A stretch of 64,000 nt of DNA from Albugo candida. Taxonomy: Eukaryota; Oomycota; Peronosporomycetes; Albuginales; Albuginaceae. The notes beneath the pieces were generated by a model that ran no database searches, was not told the origin of the DNA, and saw only the letters and a list, made by a program, of their open reading frames with translations. Shown here piece by piece: positions 21,962-33,729 of this stretch (positions within the stretch are counted from its first letter, which is position 1; each line of letters begins with the position of its first letter). The stretch spans positions 16,231 to 80,230 of the forward strand of contig CAJNAR010000039.1 in assembly GCA_905220665.1 (NCBI GenBank). Direction: 5' to 3'. Position numbers and translations under genes: made by a program.

Positions 21962-23540
21962 ACTCCGCGCCATAAAGATAGGGACACGTGTCTTTCTTAT
22001 AAAAAGATGTGAGAAAAGTTTAGATTGATTGCACTATACATACATTAGATTAAAATAAGCACGGCGGTTTGGAATCTTTACGTAAAGTCAGAATTGGATT
22101 TTTCAGTCCATAGTTATGAGCAAAAAAGTGAAAATAGGCCGCGTCAAAATGATAAGGAACACCTGTTATATTGCGCGTTCCTCGACTTTGAACACTGCAT
22201 TTATGCTCCAAGAGTGGTGCTAGTAGTGTGTCTTTAAACCCTTTAGCTCAATGAACTCCAAGCAGCGATCGCTCATCAATTTTAAGAGCGCATGTAGCCG
22301 TTCTTGACTGATTTCTGACCACGCTTCCCTGACTGCCGCTTCAAGCTCGCCAACCGAGTGATATTGGCGCCTGTTACCGTAAACAGAACGCGCAATGTCA
22401 CCCCAGAGATTCTCTATCGGATTTAGGTCCGGCGAAAGAGACGGCCACTTCATCAAATTGAGTTTGAGGTCCTTGAGAAAGGCACTGGTCGATTTAAATG
22501 CATGGATACTTGCGTTATCATGCTAAAATTCGTAGCCATCTTGATGTTCACGATCTGCGAAAGGTAATAGATGGTTAGATAACGTCTACTGGTAGTCAAA
22601 CTAGTTCTGACGACCATTCAATGTGGCCAAGAATGTCAACCTTTTTGCGCAGAAACCGCCCCAGACCATGATGCCACCCCCTCCACTTTGACGGCTATAA
22701 AATGTCCTTGCTTCAAGCCGGATATCGTGCCAATAATACTTGCAACCATCTGGTCCGTCCAGCGTGAACCGCTTCTTGTCTGAAAAGATGATCCGGTCCC
22801 AGTCAGTGCAATCCTTGAGCTTCTGTTTGGCCCATTCAAGTCGTGCCGTGTGGTGGCGCTTCGTGAGTTTCGGTGTGGGTTTCATTTTCTTGTAGACAAG
22901 ATGAGGCGCTTGCTGGAGCAAGCGCTGAACGGTCCTCTTGCTCACCTGTGGGCTCACGGTGTTGGCGATGGCAGCAGTGGACAAATCACCGCTGATTGCG
23001 GCATTGATGATGCACCGCACATCACGCGGTCCGAGTTTCGGCTTCCTTCCTGGGCTCTTTTTCATTCCATAGCCTTCAGGATTTCTTAGGTAAGCTTGGA
23101 CGACGTTTGTGGAGCGCCCTAGGCTCGCAGCAATCGTCCGTAGAGTTTCTTTGTTTGACCTGAGGGCATCAATTTGCCCTTACTCGTACTCGGTCAGAGC
23201 CGGCTTTCGCCCCATGGCTTCGCTTTAAAAACACTAAACTCGACTATGAGCACGCAGAAAACATTCAGAAGATCCCCATCCATGTTGACTAAAGGCGAAG
23301 AAAGTGCGTTGTCTACCTGTGTGGTCGTGTGGTGGTGGTGTACACTATCAATATGTCACGCAGGTCTGTGTACCTTCCCGCCAAATTTACCACTTCCACT
23401 TATCCGATCAACACAAACAAAAAGCCAAAATGATTGGCTCAACGTAGGAAAATGTTTTATTCAATCAGTAGTCAAAACAAAGCAAAAATAAGCACAATTC
23501 AGAAAATAATAGGTTGTCCCTATATTTATGGCGCGGAGTG
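21962..23540 (-). mobile_element. Tc1-A, Tc1/mariner-type DNA transposon
   Basis: A 1579-bp element with inverted ends CACTCCGCGCCATAAA (left) and its complement at the right, extending about 28 bp with one mismatch. It is flanked by a TA target duplication (21960-21961 and 23541-23542), as is standard for this superfamily. It is inserted in Copia-1 between the protease and integrase parts and carries a damaged transposase on the minus strand. Confidence 0.95.
22220..23213 (-). pseudogene. Tc1-A transposase (DD34E)
   Basis: Cut-and-paste transposase. The start is ATG at 23211-23213 (MGRKPALTEYE), broken by TAA at codon 12. The N-terminal DNA-binding helix-turn-helix follows (ETLRTIAASLGRS), then GRKPKLGPRDV and SKRTVQRLLQQ. 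The catalytic domain shows IIFSDKKRFTLDGPDG (first Asp), MVWGGFCAK, DNASIHAF (second Asp) and LSPDLNPIENLWG (Glu). Thirty-four residues separate the second Asp from the Glu, the Tc1 spacing. Further stops lie near 22600 and 22523. All catalytic residues persist, so decay is moderate. Confidence 0.9.
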
Positions 23541-23542
23541 TA

Positions 23543-23690
23543 TTACTTCTCATTTTAGAAAAAAAATAAAATTTTATCTTTTTTAATAAAAGTTTATCAT
23601 TTTCTAAAAAATACCGTTCGTCTGCATAGTAACGTCAAAGGATATCCCTCCGTCGCACTAGCGAGCGACTTGATCCATTGTTTACGACCC
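23543..23690. other. AT-rich segment with an imperfect inverted repeat (Copia-1 internal)
   Basis: About 23550-23615 holds A and T runs. ATTTTAGAAAAAAAATAAAA and TTTTCTAAAAAAT form an imperfect hairpin. It lies between the Tc1-A end and the Copia-1 protease. On the minus strand it would encode a Lys-rich stretch, so it may be plain Copia sequence. Confidence 0.35.
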
Positions 23691-23698
23691 CTAACCCT

Positions 23699-24064
23699 TT
23701 ATTTCTCAATACTCCCGTAGGAGATGATGTTGCGCGCATGCTGCGGCACCAGATATACGTTCGTGACCGTGATCGTTCGCTTTTTACCATCCGCAATTAC
23801 TTGTAAGCGAACACTTCCAGCACTGGTGATCTTGAACGACTCAAAGTCTTTCATCGAGATCTCGTGATCGCACTTTTCAGCGTCGTGTATCATCGACGCG
23901 TCATTCAACAAGTGCCTGCTTGCACCGCTGTTCATAATCCAGTCGCTTGGTTTACTGTCGTTAACATCATCGATAGCATTCAAAGACTCAGTTTGCGCCT
24001 TGTATCTACGCCCACCGCGTGTTACACAGTTGCGTGGTTTGTTTCTTCCGATTGCGAGCACCAT
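23699..24064 (-). pseudogene. Copia-1 protease
   Basis: The frame contains SDWIMNSGASRHLLND, the Copia protease signature in which the catalytic Asp of D-S-G is replaced by Asn. It ends in VYLVPQHARNIISYGSIEK, the block that usually precedes GAG-pre-integrase. With Asn at the catalytic position the protease should be inactive. Confidence 0.8.
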
Positions 24065-24199
24065 ATCGCCATCCTGCTGTTCGCATCACTTATGTGGGTA
24101 CCTTTCACCATACTTCAGCGATTTGCTCGAATAAGGCCAGTCTTTCCGCACTCAAAACATCTGATTGATTTCTTTCTCTAAGACGACGTCTTGACATGC

Positions 24200-25290
24200 G
24201 TGGCGACAACCTCACGCCCGACCTATCCATCTCCTATCTCGATCGACTTCGCGAAGTGCGTCATCTCTTGAGCTTGTCGCAAGTAATCAGTTCGTGTCGG
24301 GTCGTACTTGTATCGCATCACATTCATGAGCTCTGGGGACGCGTGATGAACGATGTGGTCCAGTAGCAGGGAGTTTGTACCCCCTCGTGTGTCGCTGACC
24401 GCTATCAGGTACAAGAAATGCTCTCCCCGCGACCTTTTAGCAGCCTCTTTTTCGCTCGAAGAGTTTCATGGAGTGGCCAGCCGTAATCTACGTCTTGAAC
24501 TTCTCCAACAAGCGTCCCAACACATGGTCGAGCGTCCCTTGCTGGTTCCATCAGAAATCGACTTGCTTGTGATAGTCCATTTCGTCTGTACCAGCGATTT
24601 AGTGACCGAGCATGTCCACCCTGACACCTTCGCTCCAGCGAAATCCGCGCGATGCCTTGACCAAGTTGACCTGTCGCAAAAATGTCTTTCCCGAACATAT
24701 AAAACGGACCCCAAGCCACGATACAGCTCAGTGCCGTCAAACTTGCGAATAGTGAGCTTGCGCTGAGCTGCCATCGCTGTCACGTGGTACGGCGCTCCTT
24801 GCTGCTGAACTGGTGATACTGCACCAACTGGATAGCGCACCTGTCCCTACTTTATGGACGGTATCAATGACCGCGTCACGAGAGATGAGAACAAGAATTC
24901 AACAAATTCGGTTGACGGTTCTTGCGCCTGCGCTTGAAATGCTGCTGGTTTGCGCTCCGGAGAGTTCCTCAGCACATCGACTGTCGTCGTCCTTGCGTCC
25001 ATGTGCGCACCGAGAGCCGACGCGAATATTCCACTCTCTATCGCACCGCGAATGCGCTCATCCTCGTCGTTCCACATATGGGAAGTCTCCATCTTCTCTA
25101 TGCAATCCGAGAGGGTGGCTAGGGCCGCGAGAATCTTTTCGTCTGTTGCCGAGCTCTTTTCACAAGCTGACACGTCTCTAATGACAGCAGCGGTGCACGG
25201 TGTACTTGCTACGCGTGACGCCGAGGCCCTTGCGTGACCTGTTGATGCCGATACGCCCTTTCTATCGTCTGATACCGTTATTGGGCTCAT
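24200..25290 (-). pseudogene. Copia-1 gag
   Basis: Starts at ATG 25288-25290, which lies inside the primer-binding site. The N-terminal frame (24847-25290) is Ala/Ser/Thr-rich and ends at a stop. The core resumes in other frames: RKLTIRKFDGTELYRGLGS (24466-24840) and YLIAVSDTRGGTNSLLLDHI with DYLRQAQEMTHF (24223-24414). These match the gag cores of Copia-3 and Copia-4 in this window. At least three frame changes make it non-functional. Confidence 0.8.
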
Positions 25291-25294
25291 AACC
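25283..25294 (-). other. Copia-1 primer-binding site
   Basis: GGGCTCATAACC on the plus strand, directly against the LTR. It equals the anticodon stem and loop (CAT anticodon) of initiator tRNA-Met, as in Drosophila copia, where a half tRNA primes synthesis. It contains the gag ATG. Confidence 0.8.
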
Positions 25295-25500
25295 TGTTGT
25301 AAATGCTGGGTGCGCCGTTGATGGCAAGACCGATTCTGTGTATTATGTTTGTCCTTATCTGCTCTTCTTTCTCTTCTATGCCATTCTTTCCACCTTTACC
25401 GAGCTGCAATTTTCTCTGGCTCTACCTGACTTTCGTAACTAACGTGCAACTATTCATTTACCTATCTGCCGAGCTCTGACAGCCGCCTCTTCCGTTTTCA
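25295..25500 (-). repeat. Copia-1 LTR (right)
   Basis: 206 bp beginning TGTTGTAAATG and ending TTTTCA, the partner of 19145-19350. Confidence 0.85.
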
Positions 25501-26489
25501 TCGAAATTCCTCGAATTCCACTTGCTCCTTCAGTTTTTCTCAACGTTTCCAAAAAACATCATCAAAACATTATCTAATGCACTGGAAATAATGATGCCCA
25601 TGTAAATAAACATCTGCTGATTTGCCCTTGTTTATGTGATATTAACGCTCTGGCACTGCCCAATGTTTTGACGTAGACAAGTCCGACGAATTGGGTTGAA
25701 TTGCGTCGTTTTAGAGGCATGACCACCACCGCAAGCATTATTCTGCAAACAAAACCAACGTTGATCACTGAAGACCGTCCTCTAATGTACTTCCCGTTCA
25801 TGCCACGGCACACAGCGAGCAGTCGAGAATTTTTACTCCGTGGGTAGCCTTTATCGGTCCACATGACCTGCATTTCGATCTTCTGCCGTTCTTTCATACT
25901 TAAGAGGGAGCAACATATTTTGTAACCTGTCTCTATCCATCAAAAGAGTTGGCAGGGATGCGACTGTTGAAGCCCAGGTATTCAAACTGCGCGACGAAGA
26001 AGGTTCATCACTCGCAATCTTCTTTCCATTTTCTGATAGTGTTAATTGTTGACGTCGTGGAAGAATATACGTGCTTAATCATCTAAAGATGTATCCAGTC
26101 TGGTTTTTACACTCGGCACAATTCTTGATTCAAGGTAATTGATTGAATCGGAACAAAATATCATCTCTACCGCGATACTTATTGTCACCTAACAAAGACC
26201 TTCATCTTTCTATACGATAATACCAATGGCACGATGTGCTGATAGTTTTGCCGGAGTAATGAGTTTGCATATGAGGCGCATGAATTTACCATACACTTGA
26301 CTCCCAATTAAGTCATTGTCGCAACAACCTTTGGTCGTCTGATTAGCCTAAGCACATTAATAGGCTTCATGTCTAGCTTTAGTTGATGTCTCGATAGTGG
26401 ATGCAGAGGTATGCTTTGACTTCCAAACAAGCTTTTGGCGTTTTAAATAGCTTGTTTGTAATGTGTTTGGCGGTGTATGCATCTGGATG
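25501..26489. other. No recognisable gene
   Basis: A 107-codon minus-strand frame (25574-25897) contains VMWTDKGYP, which vaguely recalls a Tc1-like catalytic block, but no second motif supports it. Nothing else is recognised. Confidence 0.35.
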
Positions 26490-26707
26490 TGCGGACGTGA
26501 ATGACTCGCAGATAGAGAACTCTACAACATAGGGGGTAAAATAAAATAGCGAATCAACCTTGAAATCTAGACATGTACTTAGGTCGATAGTTCAACCAGA
26601 TGAAGCGACCTAGCCGATTCTTCTGGAGGTCTTTCTTTAACTGCACTACAACAGCTGCTCAAAAAGAACGAAAACGTCGATCCATAGAAACAATGACAAT
26701 TATGTCG
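26490..26707 (-). repeat. Copia-2 LTR-like end (left)
   Basis: Shares GTGAATGACTCGCAG, AAGCGACCTAG, TACAACAGCTGCTCAA and AACAATGACAAT with 35000-35209, with many substitutions and indels. Confidence 0.75.
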
Positions 26708-27182
26708 ATGAGTTTCGCACGTTTCTGATGTCCTTCGTTTTTTGCAATTGTGATTGCACTTGGTTGTCTTCGTATACACTGACGGGACCGTCAATCTTGA
26801 TCTTCACCTCGATTAAAAGAGACTTTGTCCACAACACTTCTGAACAATGCCACGTATAATCGGCTACCGCCGTAATTAGATCGGAACTGTGTTGCATTTT
26901 TGACTTGAAAATCACTGGAGAGTTGTTGATCATGACCATCACACCTGACGTCGAACTTCGGTTGTCCGTGTTACTTACGCAATCAGCATCACTGAATGCA
27001 CTCAGCATTACCTCGCATGACTTGCTCCCATAGAAAATTCCATTCACTTCAGTAGTCTTTGAGTAACGTAAAACACGAATAGCAGCATTCCAGTATTTTT
27101 CACTTGACTTCTCCAAATGACTACTCAATTGGCACACGGCGAGCGCAATATCTGGTCTTATTCCTGTATTCACGTACAACAA
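26700..27182 (-). pseudogene. Copia-2 RNase H
   Basis: One 160-codon frame: TGIRPDIALAVCQLSSHLEK (the family's TRPDIAFAV block), LSAFSDADCVSNTDNRSSTS with the first aspartates, LITAVADYTWHCSEVLW (normally STxEAEY; the Glu is replaced by Asp) and VYEDNQVQSQLQK (DNQ box). It belongs to the 3' end of pol. The altered Glu region suggests loss of activity. Confidence 0.8.
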
Positions 27183-27400
27183 TTCTCAACTAGAGACTAA
27201 TACGGACGATTCTCCATTCTCGGGTCCTTTTCTTTACACTTGACCAGATTTTGACCTTCCACACTTAGATTTTACCGGTTTTGCCGTGACTTCGTTAAAC
27301 TTCTCTACCATTCTGGCGATGCATGCACTCAGACTGATCTTGAGCTGTACACACTCAAATTGTACTCGACTTTGAGTGCCGCGAATAAAGCGCACTTTAC

Positions 27401-28079
27401 CTAGCTTCTAAGCTGAAAATGACTTGATAGTTCGTCTGCGACCTTCTTGAACGAGTTAGTTCGACACCCTCCAACAAGCATGTCATCGAGATACAAAATC
27501 ACGTATACCCATGAACCCAGGTCATCTTGACGAGAAAATACGCACGCATCCGAAGCACATGCTTTGAATCCCATGTCCAGAAAAACACGTGAAGTTGTCT
27601 TAAACCACGTAGCAGCAGCTTGCTTTAGTCCGTACAAACTCTATTTCAGATTTAGAGCTTGATGAGGCCGCATTTCAACACCTTGGGGCGTCTATATACA
27701 CATCTTCTTTGCCCATACCATTGATAGTCAACATCGTACCGATTGATTGCCATAACGTTATGAAAGCATACTACCAGGAAGACACGAATCGGATTTATAT
27801 TCGAGACAGGTGAGTACGAATCGGATTTATATTCGAGACAGGTGAGTACGTCTCGTAGTAATCGACTACATCGGTTTGACGATGACCTAATGTCACTAGT
27901 CGAGTCTTGTAGCGCTCAATTTCACCGCGTTCATTTCTCTCTACAGCAAAAACCCACTTTGTTCCGATCAATTTTTTATTCGGAGGTTTCGCCAACCCGG
28001 TCCACGTGTTCATTGAGTCCAATGGCTTTAGATCGGTCTTGATTACCTCACACCACATCTTCAATTGGAGAGACTTCAT
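27401..28079 (-). pseudogene. Copia-2 reverse transcriptase
   Basis: The N-terminal part 27795-28079 has NTWTGLAKPPNKKLIGTKWV and ERYKTRLVTLGHRQTDVVDY. The catalytic part 27401-27637 has MYGLKQAAATWF and VILYLDDMLVGG. The palm between them is disrupted, partly by a 32-bp tandem duplication at 27785-27848. The catalytic LDD survives, but the frame is broken. Confidence 0.85.
27785..27848. repeat. 32-bp tandem duplication
   Basis: Two exact adjacent copies of a 32-bp unit starting CGAATCGGATTTATATTCGA (27785-27816 and 27817-27848) inside the Copia-2 RT. It shifts the reading frame. Confidence 0.95.
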
Positions 28080-28181
28080 CGCATCTTATCATATTGACGG
28101 TGTTTCTACACTGCTTTGCTTGTTCATACTCGAGGCGGTATCTTATCTTTGCGCGCTCCACTGATTCATCACCGGTTGTAT

Positions 28182-28439
28182 TCACGATGACGTCTGATGT
28201 TGCAATTGGAACAGGACTTGAAAATGTTTACTCCATGGTAGTTCAAGTAGGGCATTGCGCTCACTCACTTGAGAAAAAGCTTCACCCCTCCTGGGCACAA
28301 TGTCGAGACTTGTAATCATGGTTACATCATCAATTTCAAACAGTGCTTGAGATACATCCACGATTTCTTGGCTGAGACTTAAACATTCATATTCACGCGA
28401 AGACGAAAAGGTTTGATCATATCCAGTCTGATCCACCAT
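28182..28439 (-). other. Copia-2 integrase-RT spacer frame
   Basis: An 85-codon minus-strand frame between integrase and RT, acidic and Ser-rich as is usual for this variable part of Copia pol. No domain is recognised. A short ATC repeat lies just beyond it, at about 28490-28510. Confidence 0.4.
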
Positions 28440-28841
28440 TATTGGGTTTTAGTCACTCCGGGCATGAACAACTGGTGATTGCACCATGCCATCATCATCA
28501 TCGTCATCATGATGCGTGCATGGTGTGAATTGACAATTACCAACAACTTGCACGTATTTGGACTTCGGTAATTCTTGAAATATCACTTATCGCGTAATCT
28601 CCAGTCTGTGAGCCATAATTGCAGAGACTGTATCTCTTCACATCATGTGCATTCCCCAAGAACATGCGTCGAAATGCCGTGTTGTCCGTTTATGACGCTT
28701 TGCCTTTACAACGTGACCGAAACCTTGAGCACAAACACTCGCATGTGTGATAGGTTAGGTTTGGTTTAAAATCACACATCGAATGGAGTTTTGGTCAGAC
28801 TAGCAGCGCATTTAATTCGATTGGTCACATACACCGCGGTG

Positions 28842-29484
28842 TTAATGGCTTCGGCCCACCACTTTTTCTCGACGTGCATGTGATTTTGGCATGGCTCTTG
28901 TGTGCTCCGTGAGTGTTCTGTTCAATCGTTCTGCCATACTGATTTGCTGTGGCGAATACGGCACTGACGCTTGATGAATGACACCCGACTTCCGACACAC
29001 TTCTGCAAGACGCTTGTTTATACATTCTCTACCGTAATCGGTGCGAATACACTTAATCGTGGTGTTCAATTGGTTTTTTATCATCGACTTGTACTCAATA
29101 CATTTTTTCATCACATCTGACTTCTTTACTATGAAATACATAACCACATACCGCGTATGTAGCGAATTTTGCTCCACTCTGTGACTTGGTCTCCATTGGA
29201 TCCATAACATCACTTTGAACTATCTGAAGCAGTGATGTGGTCCTTACTTCACCGTACCTTGATTTCGGAAACGGTTTGACGGTCGATTTCCCAGTCACAC
29301 ATACTTCACACATATCGTCGTCCTCATCACCGACCGAGGACGAATCTTTTAGGCCACACCTATATGTACCCCACCCCTTGCTAATTGTGTCCCAGATTAA
29401 TAGCCGTGCACAAGCCCCGATAAACTTCCTCGCGTTGCGAAACTGTTCGGACGTGTAAATAATTGTTTCACCCTCTGTTTTCAA
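28842..29484 (-). pseudogene. Copia-2 GAG-pre-integrase and integrase
   Basis: The frame 29095-29484 holds MCEVCVTGKSTVKPFPKS (zinc-finger Cys pair) and LLQIVQSDVMDPMETKSQSG (first catalytic Asp). The frame 28842-29213 holds CIRTDYGREC (second Asp) and MAERLNRTLTEHTRAM (Glu). The triad is present, but a frameshift near 29150 separates its parts. The domain would insert the element's cDNA. Confidence 0.85.
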
Positions 29485-29599
29485 CTACGCGCTATACCAC
29501 TGGGAGCACCCCCTTCTATGTGGAACTTTCATATTTCTAATATGTTAATATTACTAATGAAAAACTTTGACCAACTATTTGTTCAGGTTTTTTATAATT

Positions 29600-30200
29600 A
29601 TTTGTAATAGGAGATGTAACTGGCGTTATTCTTTGCAACAAAGGGCATGTATGAATCCAAACGGAACATGGGGTCTCACAGACCGCAACATTGCCAGTCT
29701 TGAAGCGTACCACCGTCCCACCTTCGCCGCGTCCTCCACGTCCACTACCCACAGAACATCAGCAACGCAGATCTGTACAAGCGCTTTAACACAAAACCTC
29801 TGCAAATCCACCTGACGAGGTCTCGATGGAGACTCTTCGGTCATATTCTTCACCGCGCACAACCTATTCCATCTCAACTGAACATGCTCCGATACTATGA
29901 TTCTCCTGGTAAAATGCCGGCTCATCGGGGCCGTACACCTACTTGCCCCCCAGTCAATCTCGACAAGGACCTACGGCTTGACCTAAATTCCAGTCTACGT
30001 CTCCGCAATACGGCAGATCTATACGCCCTGTCAATTATAGCACAAAACCGCGCCATATGGAAAGAACTTACTCAGCGTCTCTACAGTAGCCAGGAATTAA
30101 TTTACCGGAATGAAGAAAAAGTCAGGAGTAAGCGAAAGCTTGAGTTCGTTAATACGGACTTAATGCCGCCGCGAAAATGCTCATAATAATAATAACATAT
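29600..30200 (+). mobile_element. 5'-truncated LINE fragment (C-terminal tail and 3' end)
   Basis: Plus-strand frames 29567-29815 and 29884-30186, with one between, read WGLTDRNIASLEAYH, then LHVHYPQNISNADLYK, then LTRSRWRLFGHILHRAQ. This is the C-terminal signature of non-LTR reverse transcriptases of the kind with an R-x-R-W-x-x-x-G-H-x-L-R motif. The sequence ends in a TAA-type repeat (AATAATAATAACA at 30185-30197), as LINE tails often do. It differs from the LINE family at 40-42 kb and 58-64 kb. It sits inside the Copia-2 region. Confidence 0.65.
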
Positions 30201-30204
30201 GAAT

Positions 30205-32300
30205 TCAACTATACCAAAGATGCACTAGACAAGAATTGGGGACATGTCCGCCTGTCATGACATACTCTCTTGCACTGGCTACATTTCGGTTGGGGTCAAG
30301 GTCCACTTTCAGTATGCTAAAAAAAAAACGGATCTCGCTTAGAAGATTCAGCTCGTACTGGTCGGCCACGAGTATGTACAATAGCGGCTTCTTGGACCAG
30401 AGATGTTGTGGGATTGTCCAGTGAACCAAGAGAAGCAGTCAAAATGATTTGCTGGCGTGGATTCATTGCCGAATGGCGCCCTCCTCCAGTTTCATAACCT
30501 CTGAAAAAAAATTCCTTTTGCTGAGCTTCCACTCGACGACGCCGCTTCGACCACCAGCGGTTGTTAAAGAGAGACATTTCTAACTGGGAATTGTTCCTTA
30601 AAACTGTCCGTAAATCATGCTTGCATTAAGGCCCATTGTTTCTCTAAAAGTTCTGGTGCAAGGCGATAAACCTTCCGAAGAAATTAAGATCTCATACTGC
30701 TGGTGGACCTGAACGAAATAGACACGCAAACAAGGTTATATCAATCAGTGGTCATAAAATCCTCAAAAAAAATGATTGATATCCTAGTTTTCTTCATGAG
30801 TACTTAGACACCTTCCGCACAACCTTTTCTCAGAATAGTGATGCGCAATCGTATGAGGTTTGCATACTTTCTAAGGCAATGCATCTTCTAATTTCTCTCC
30901 GTTATGCCGGCCAGCTAAAACCACTTTCCCGTAAACTCCATGAATATCGGAGGTGGATACAGCGATCCATTATTCTAAGTAGCTGTGACTTCCTTCAACC
31001 CTTGATGTGACATTGGGACCAAAATGAACCTTGCGTCTTCTCCATGCCCCAACAAAACGTTCCCGGTGTGGCCGCCAAGTAGGCTGCGAATATCGCGAGA
31101 TGGCTACAGGAACGCTTTCCTATATTGTTCTCCAAGAAGATGCGTAGTATTCTTCTCTTTTTGCTGAGCATTACTGTTTTCACTTCTGAAAAACTCATCG
31201 TATTCCTCTTTTGTACAAGAATTACCTTTTGTCTTCGTCGTACAGTTCACGATCAAGTATAACAGTAATACGGTGCAAACGGAGGAACAGTTTCAGTACC
31301 TATATCTCCCTGACAGGATACTAAAATAAAAAAAACTACAGAAGTGAAGAGGGGCTCAAACACATGCCTGAATTCCTCGAAAGCCCATGCATAGTCATTT
31401 TCGCACTCTTCTGATAGAAAGAAAAAGGAAAGTGAAATCGTCTGATATTGTGAGAGTAACGCCAACAATGTGTAATAACGGCATTTTATATATAATTGAG
31501 AAATATTGAATAAAACATCTGACTTGAAATTGAACGCGTCTCAATGCATAATTACCTGTTGGTCTTGTAATTAGAACCGTCACAAAAATTAAATTAGATG
31601 TGAATTCTTTTGCCACAGATATAACAGAGTTGGGTGCAATAAACAAGCGACGTAAACGTCCGGCGTAGTCAGCGTTTGCCTCGTGATGAACATTATCTTC
31701 ATCCAAAAGGTCCAACAGAGCTTAAATTGGGCGACGGCCGTCCAAAGCATTCGTAGGCACCTAAGTGAAAGATAGTCAGCGCAGTCTTCATTTTCCAACA
31801 TACTCGTTGTCGCTGACACTCGTGGTGTACCAACGTTTTGTTTGTCGTTATACATGTCCTTACCAGCCGCCAGGCAATCTTGGTCTACTTGTCGCATACT
31901 AGCCAGTATTACCTTTGGTGTTGCTCCTACCCGTGACATGTCAGCTACGATTGCTACTTTTTTCACTCAAGGTGCGGTGAACTAGGTACGCGGATACGTC
32001 ATCTGTTGCACCGTGACCTTGATGAGTAGGGTTAACAACATCCAGTTGCCAAACGGCACTCTCCGATGGGCATCCTGTACGTTTTAAAGATGGTTTTTGC
32101 AGGATTTGACCAACCCTCTTATACGGCCCGCCGTGTGCACATTTCAGCCAAACTTTTCTGATCTCTGTTCCTGTTTTTTTTGTAGCGCAAATCCGCCGTG
32201 GCAAAGCCTGAGTTTTAGCAAACTCCTGCACAGAAACTTCGAAATTCCAAGGAGGCAAAATGTGCTGAAGGTAGTGCTTCGAGTGGCATAGCGGGAGGTA
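30205..32300 (-). pseudogene. MULE-type transposase relic
   Basis: Mutator-like transposases move DNA elements by cut and paste. Read right to left: 31941-32258 gives a FAR1-like zinc-binding region (KVWLKCAHGGPYKRVG, LDVVNPTHQGHGATDDVSA), 31589-31966 gives GATPKVILASMRQ and CLAAGKDMYNDKQN, 31253-31468 gives FLSEECENDYAWAFEEF from the catalytic domain, 30995-31198 follows, and 30205-30577 gives VHTRGRPVRAESSKRDP, the usual C-terminal motif. Each part is in a different frame and many stops intervene, so it is a relic. Terminal inverted repeats were not identified. Direct repeats of AACAGAGGTGA lie near 32300-32335. Confidence 0.65.
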
Positions 32301-32457
32301 AAAACAGAGTTAAGAACAGAGGTGAAAACAGAGGTGAATATCACTGGTTACACTCTCGAAAAAATTCGTAACAGGAGGAAGCTGACGCGTCCGAAAAATT
32401 TCGCGAAGCGAGGAAGTTTTTCCAGGCTTTCAATTGGCTATTAATTGAGGGAATTTA

Positions 32458-33729
32458 CAGTACCCTCCGGAAGAGATTGTCGGCTTTCTTAAATTTGGAC
32501 TCATAAGCGCAAGCTTGCGCTTGAACAAACCACTGCCGCGCCCCCAAAACACAGAAATACTTTAACATCCGAGGGACGTTTGCGCATTGTTGGAATAAGG
32601 CAGGCTAGTACCAAAGTTGCAGAAATTGTCTGCAACTCAAGGACAGATGCGACGCATCATGGAGAGGTGATATAAAGAAAACACACTTATGCCAAAGAAA
32701 AGCCCTGGAAGGCCAAAAAAACTTTCAGGAAGGGACGTCGGAGCTCTAGTCCGCAGCACCAAGGGTGCACGACGTTGTACGTTGGCCGAAATCACCATCA
32801 ACATGCCAACTAGAGCTGGTCAGACTGCAGTCAAAGAGACTTTACATGCCGCTGGTCTCTTTTCTCGAGTGGGGGTTAAAAAGCCTTTTTAAACAAACCA
32901 GATACTGCTAAGAGGCTGGACGTTGCAAAAAGATACCAGAATTTTACCATGGAGTTCTGGAAATCAATCTGTTGGACTGATGAGGCCAGCTTTGAAATCG
33001 GGAAGAATTTTCGCCGACCACTGGTTGGTACCTTCTTACAAATCAGGGAGTTCTTCGGTGATGGTCTGTGTGTACCTTTCAGGATAGCAAGAAGATCAAG
33101 CTTGTGCGCATGGCACCAAATCGTCGAATAGCAGCTGACTTTGTCGCACATGTGTACGATTTGTGAGTTGGCTGGATTCTGGGAAGGCCTTATCAATGCT
33201 GGAAGTGTCATACTCATCGAAGATGGTGCGACTATCCATCCCGCAAAAGCGCCCGAATATGGCGTGACGAGCGCAGCGTTGGCAAGCTAGAATGGACTGC
33301 AAACGCTCCTGATCTCAATTCCATTGAGAATGTATGGAAAAGATGAATGCAGACATTCATAAGCTCCCCAAAGCCAAAAACAGCGAAGAACGATGGCTCC
33401 AACTTAAACAGACTGGTCTTCTATTGATTCAGAGTGGCTACAGCATCTTGTCAAGTCCATGCCAGAGAGGATCAAAGCAGTAATTGAAGCAAAATGGGGC
33501 TCTATTCGCTGGTAGCATGTATTTTTCCTTTGTAGATTATTTTCATCATAAAATCATCATTCAGAAAAACATTTCTGCAGGATTGCTGCTTTGTATACTG
33601 TAAAAGTTTTGTACCAGATTTCATGGGCAGATTACCCATCAAGTGTGTGTACTATGATTCGGAAGAAAACGCTCTTTGTTTCATAGAGTGATAAAAACTG
33701 GGGGCGGAAATCTCCTCCGGAGGGTACTG
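32458..33729 (+). mobile_element. Tc1-B, Tc1/mariner-type DNA transposon
   Basis: A 1272-bp element with inverted ends CAGTACCCTCCGGAAGAGAT (left) and a right end whose complement is CAGTACCCTCCGGAGGAGAT. TA precedes the left end (32456-32457); the right flank reads TG, so one copy of the TA duplication has probably mutated. It sits between the MULE relic and the gag-protease part of Copia-2. Confidence 0.9.
32689..33515 (+). pseudogene. Tc1-B transposase (DD34E)
   Basis: Starts at ATG 32689 (MPKKSPGRPKKLSGRDVGAL), though the true N-terminus may lie further upstream. The DNA-binding part ends with a frameshift after VKKPF. Catalytic segments are ICWTDEASFEIG (first Asp, 32970), IEDGATIHPAK (second Asp) and APDLNSIENVWK (Glu), with 34 residues between the second Asp and Glu. 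Several stops and frame changes follow, and the C-terminus ends at WGSIRW, TAG 33513-33515. Non-functional. Confidence 0.85.

Larger units (their letters stand above)
19145..25500 (-). mobile_element. Copia-1 retrotransposon, decayed
   Basis: A Ty1/Copia-type element (order gag, protease, integrase, RT, RNase H from right to left) with LTR-like ends at 19145-19350 and 25295-25500. The right LTR abuts a 12-bp primer-binding site identical to the anticodon arm of initiator tRNA-Met. I found no matching target duplication at the outer ends. Coding regions have many frameshifts, and the integrase core is partly deleted. A Tc1-type transposon lies inside (21962-23540). Confidence 0.85.

Noticed and set aside
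25574..25897. 107-codon minus-strand frame as a transposase
   Set aside because: One motif (WTD) is not enough; no second catalytic block or inverted ends were found.
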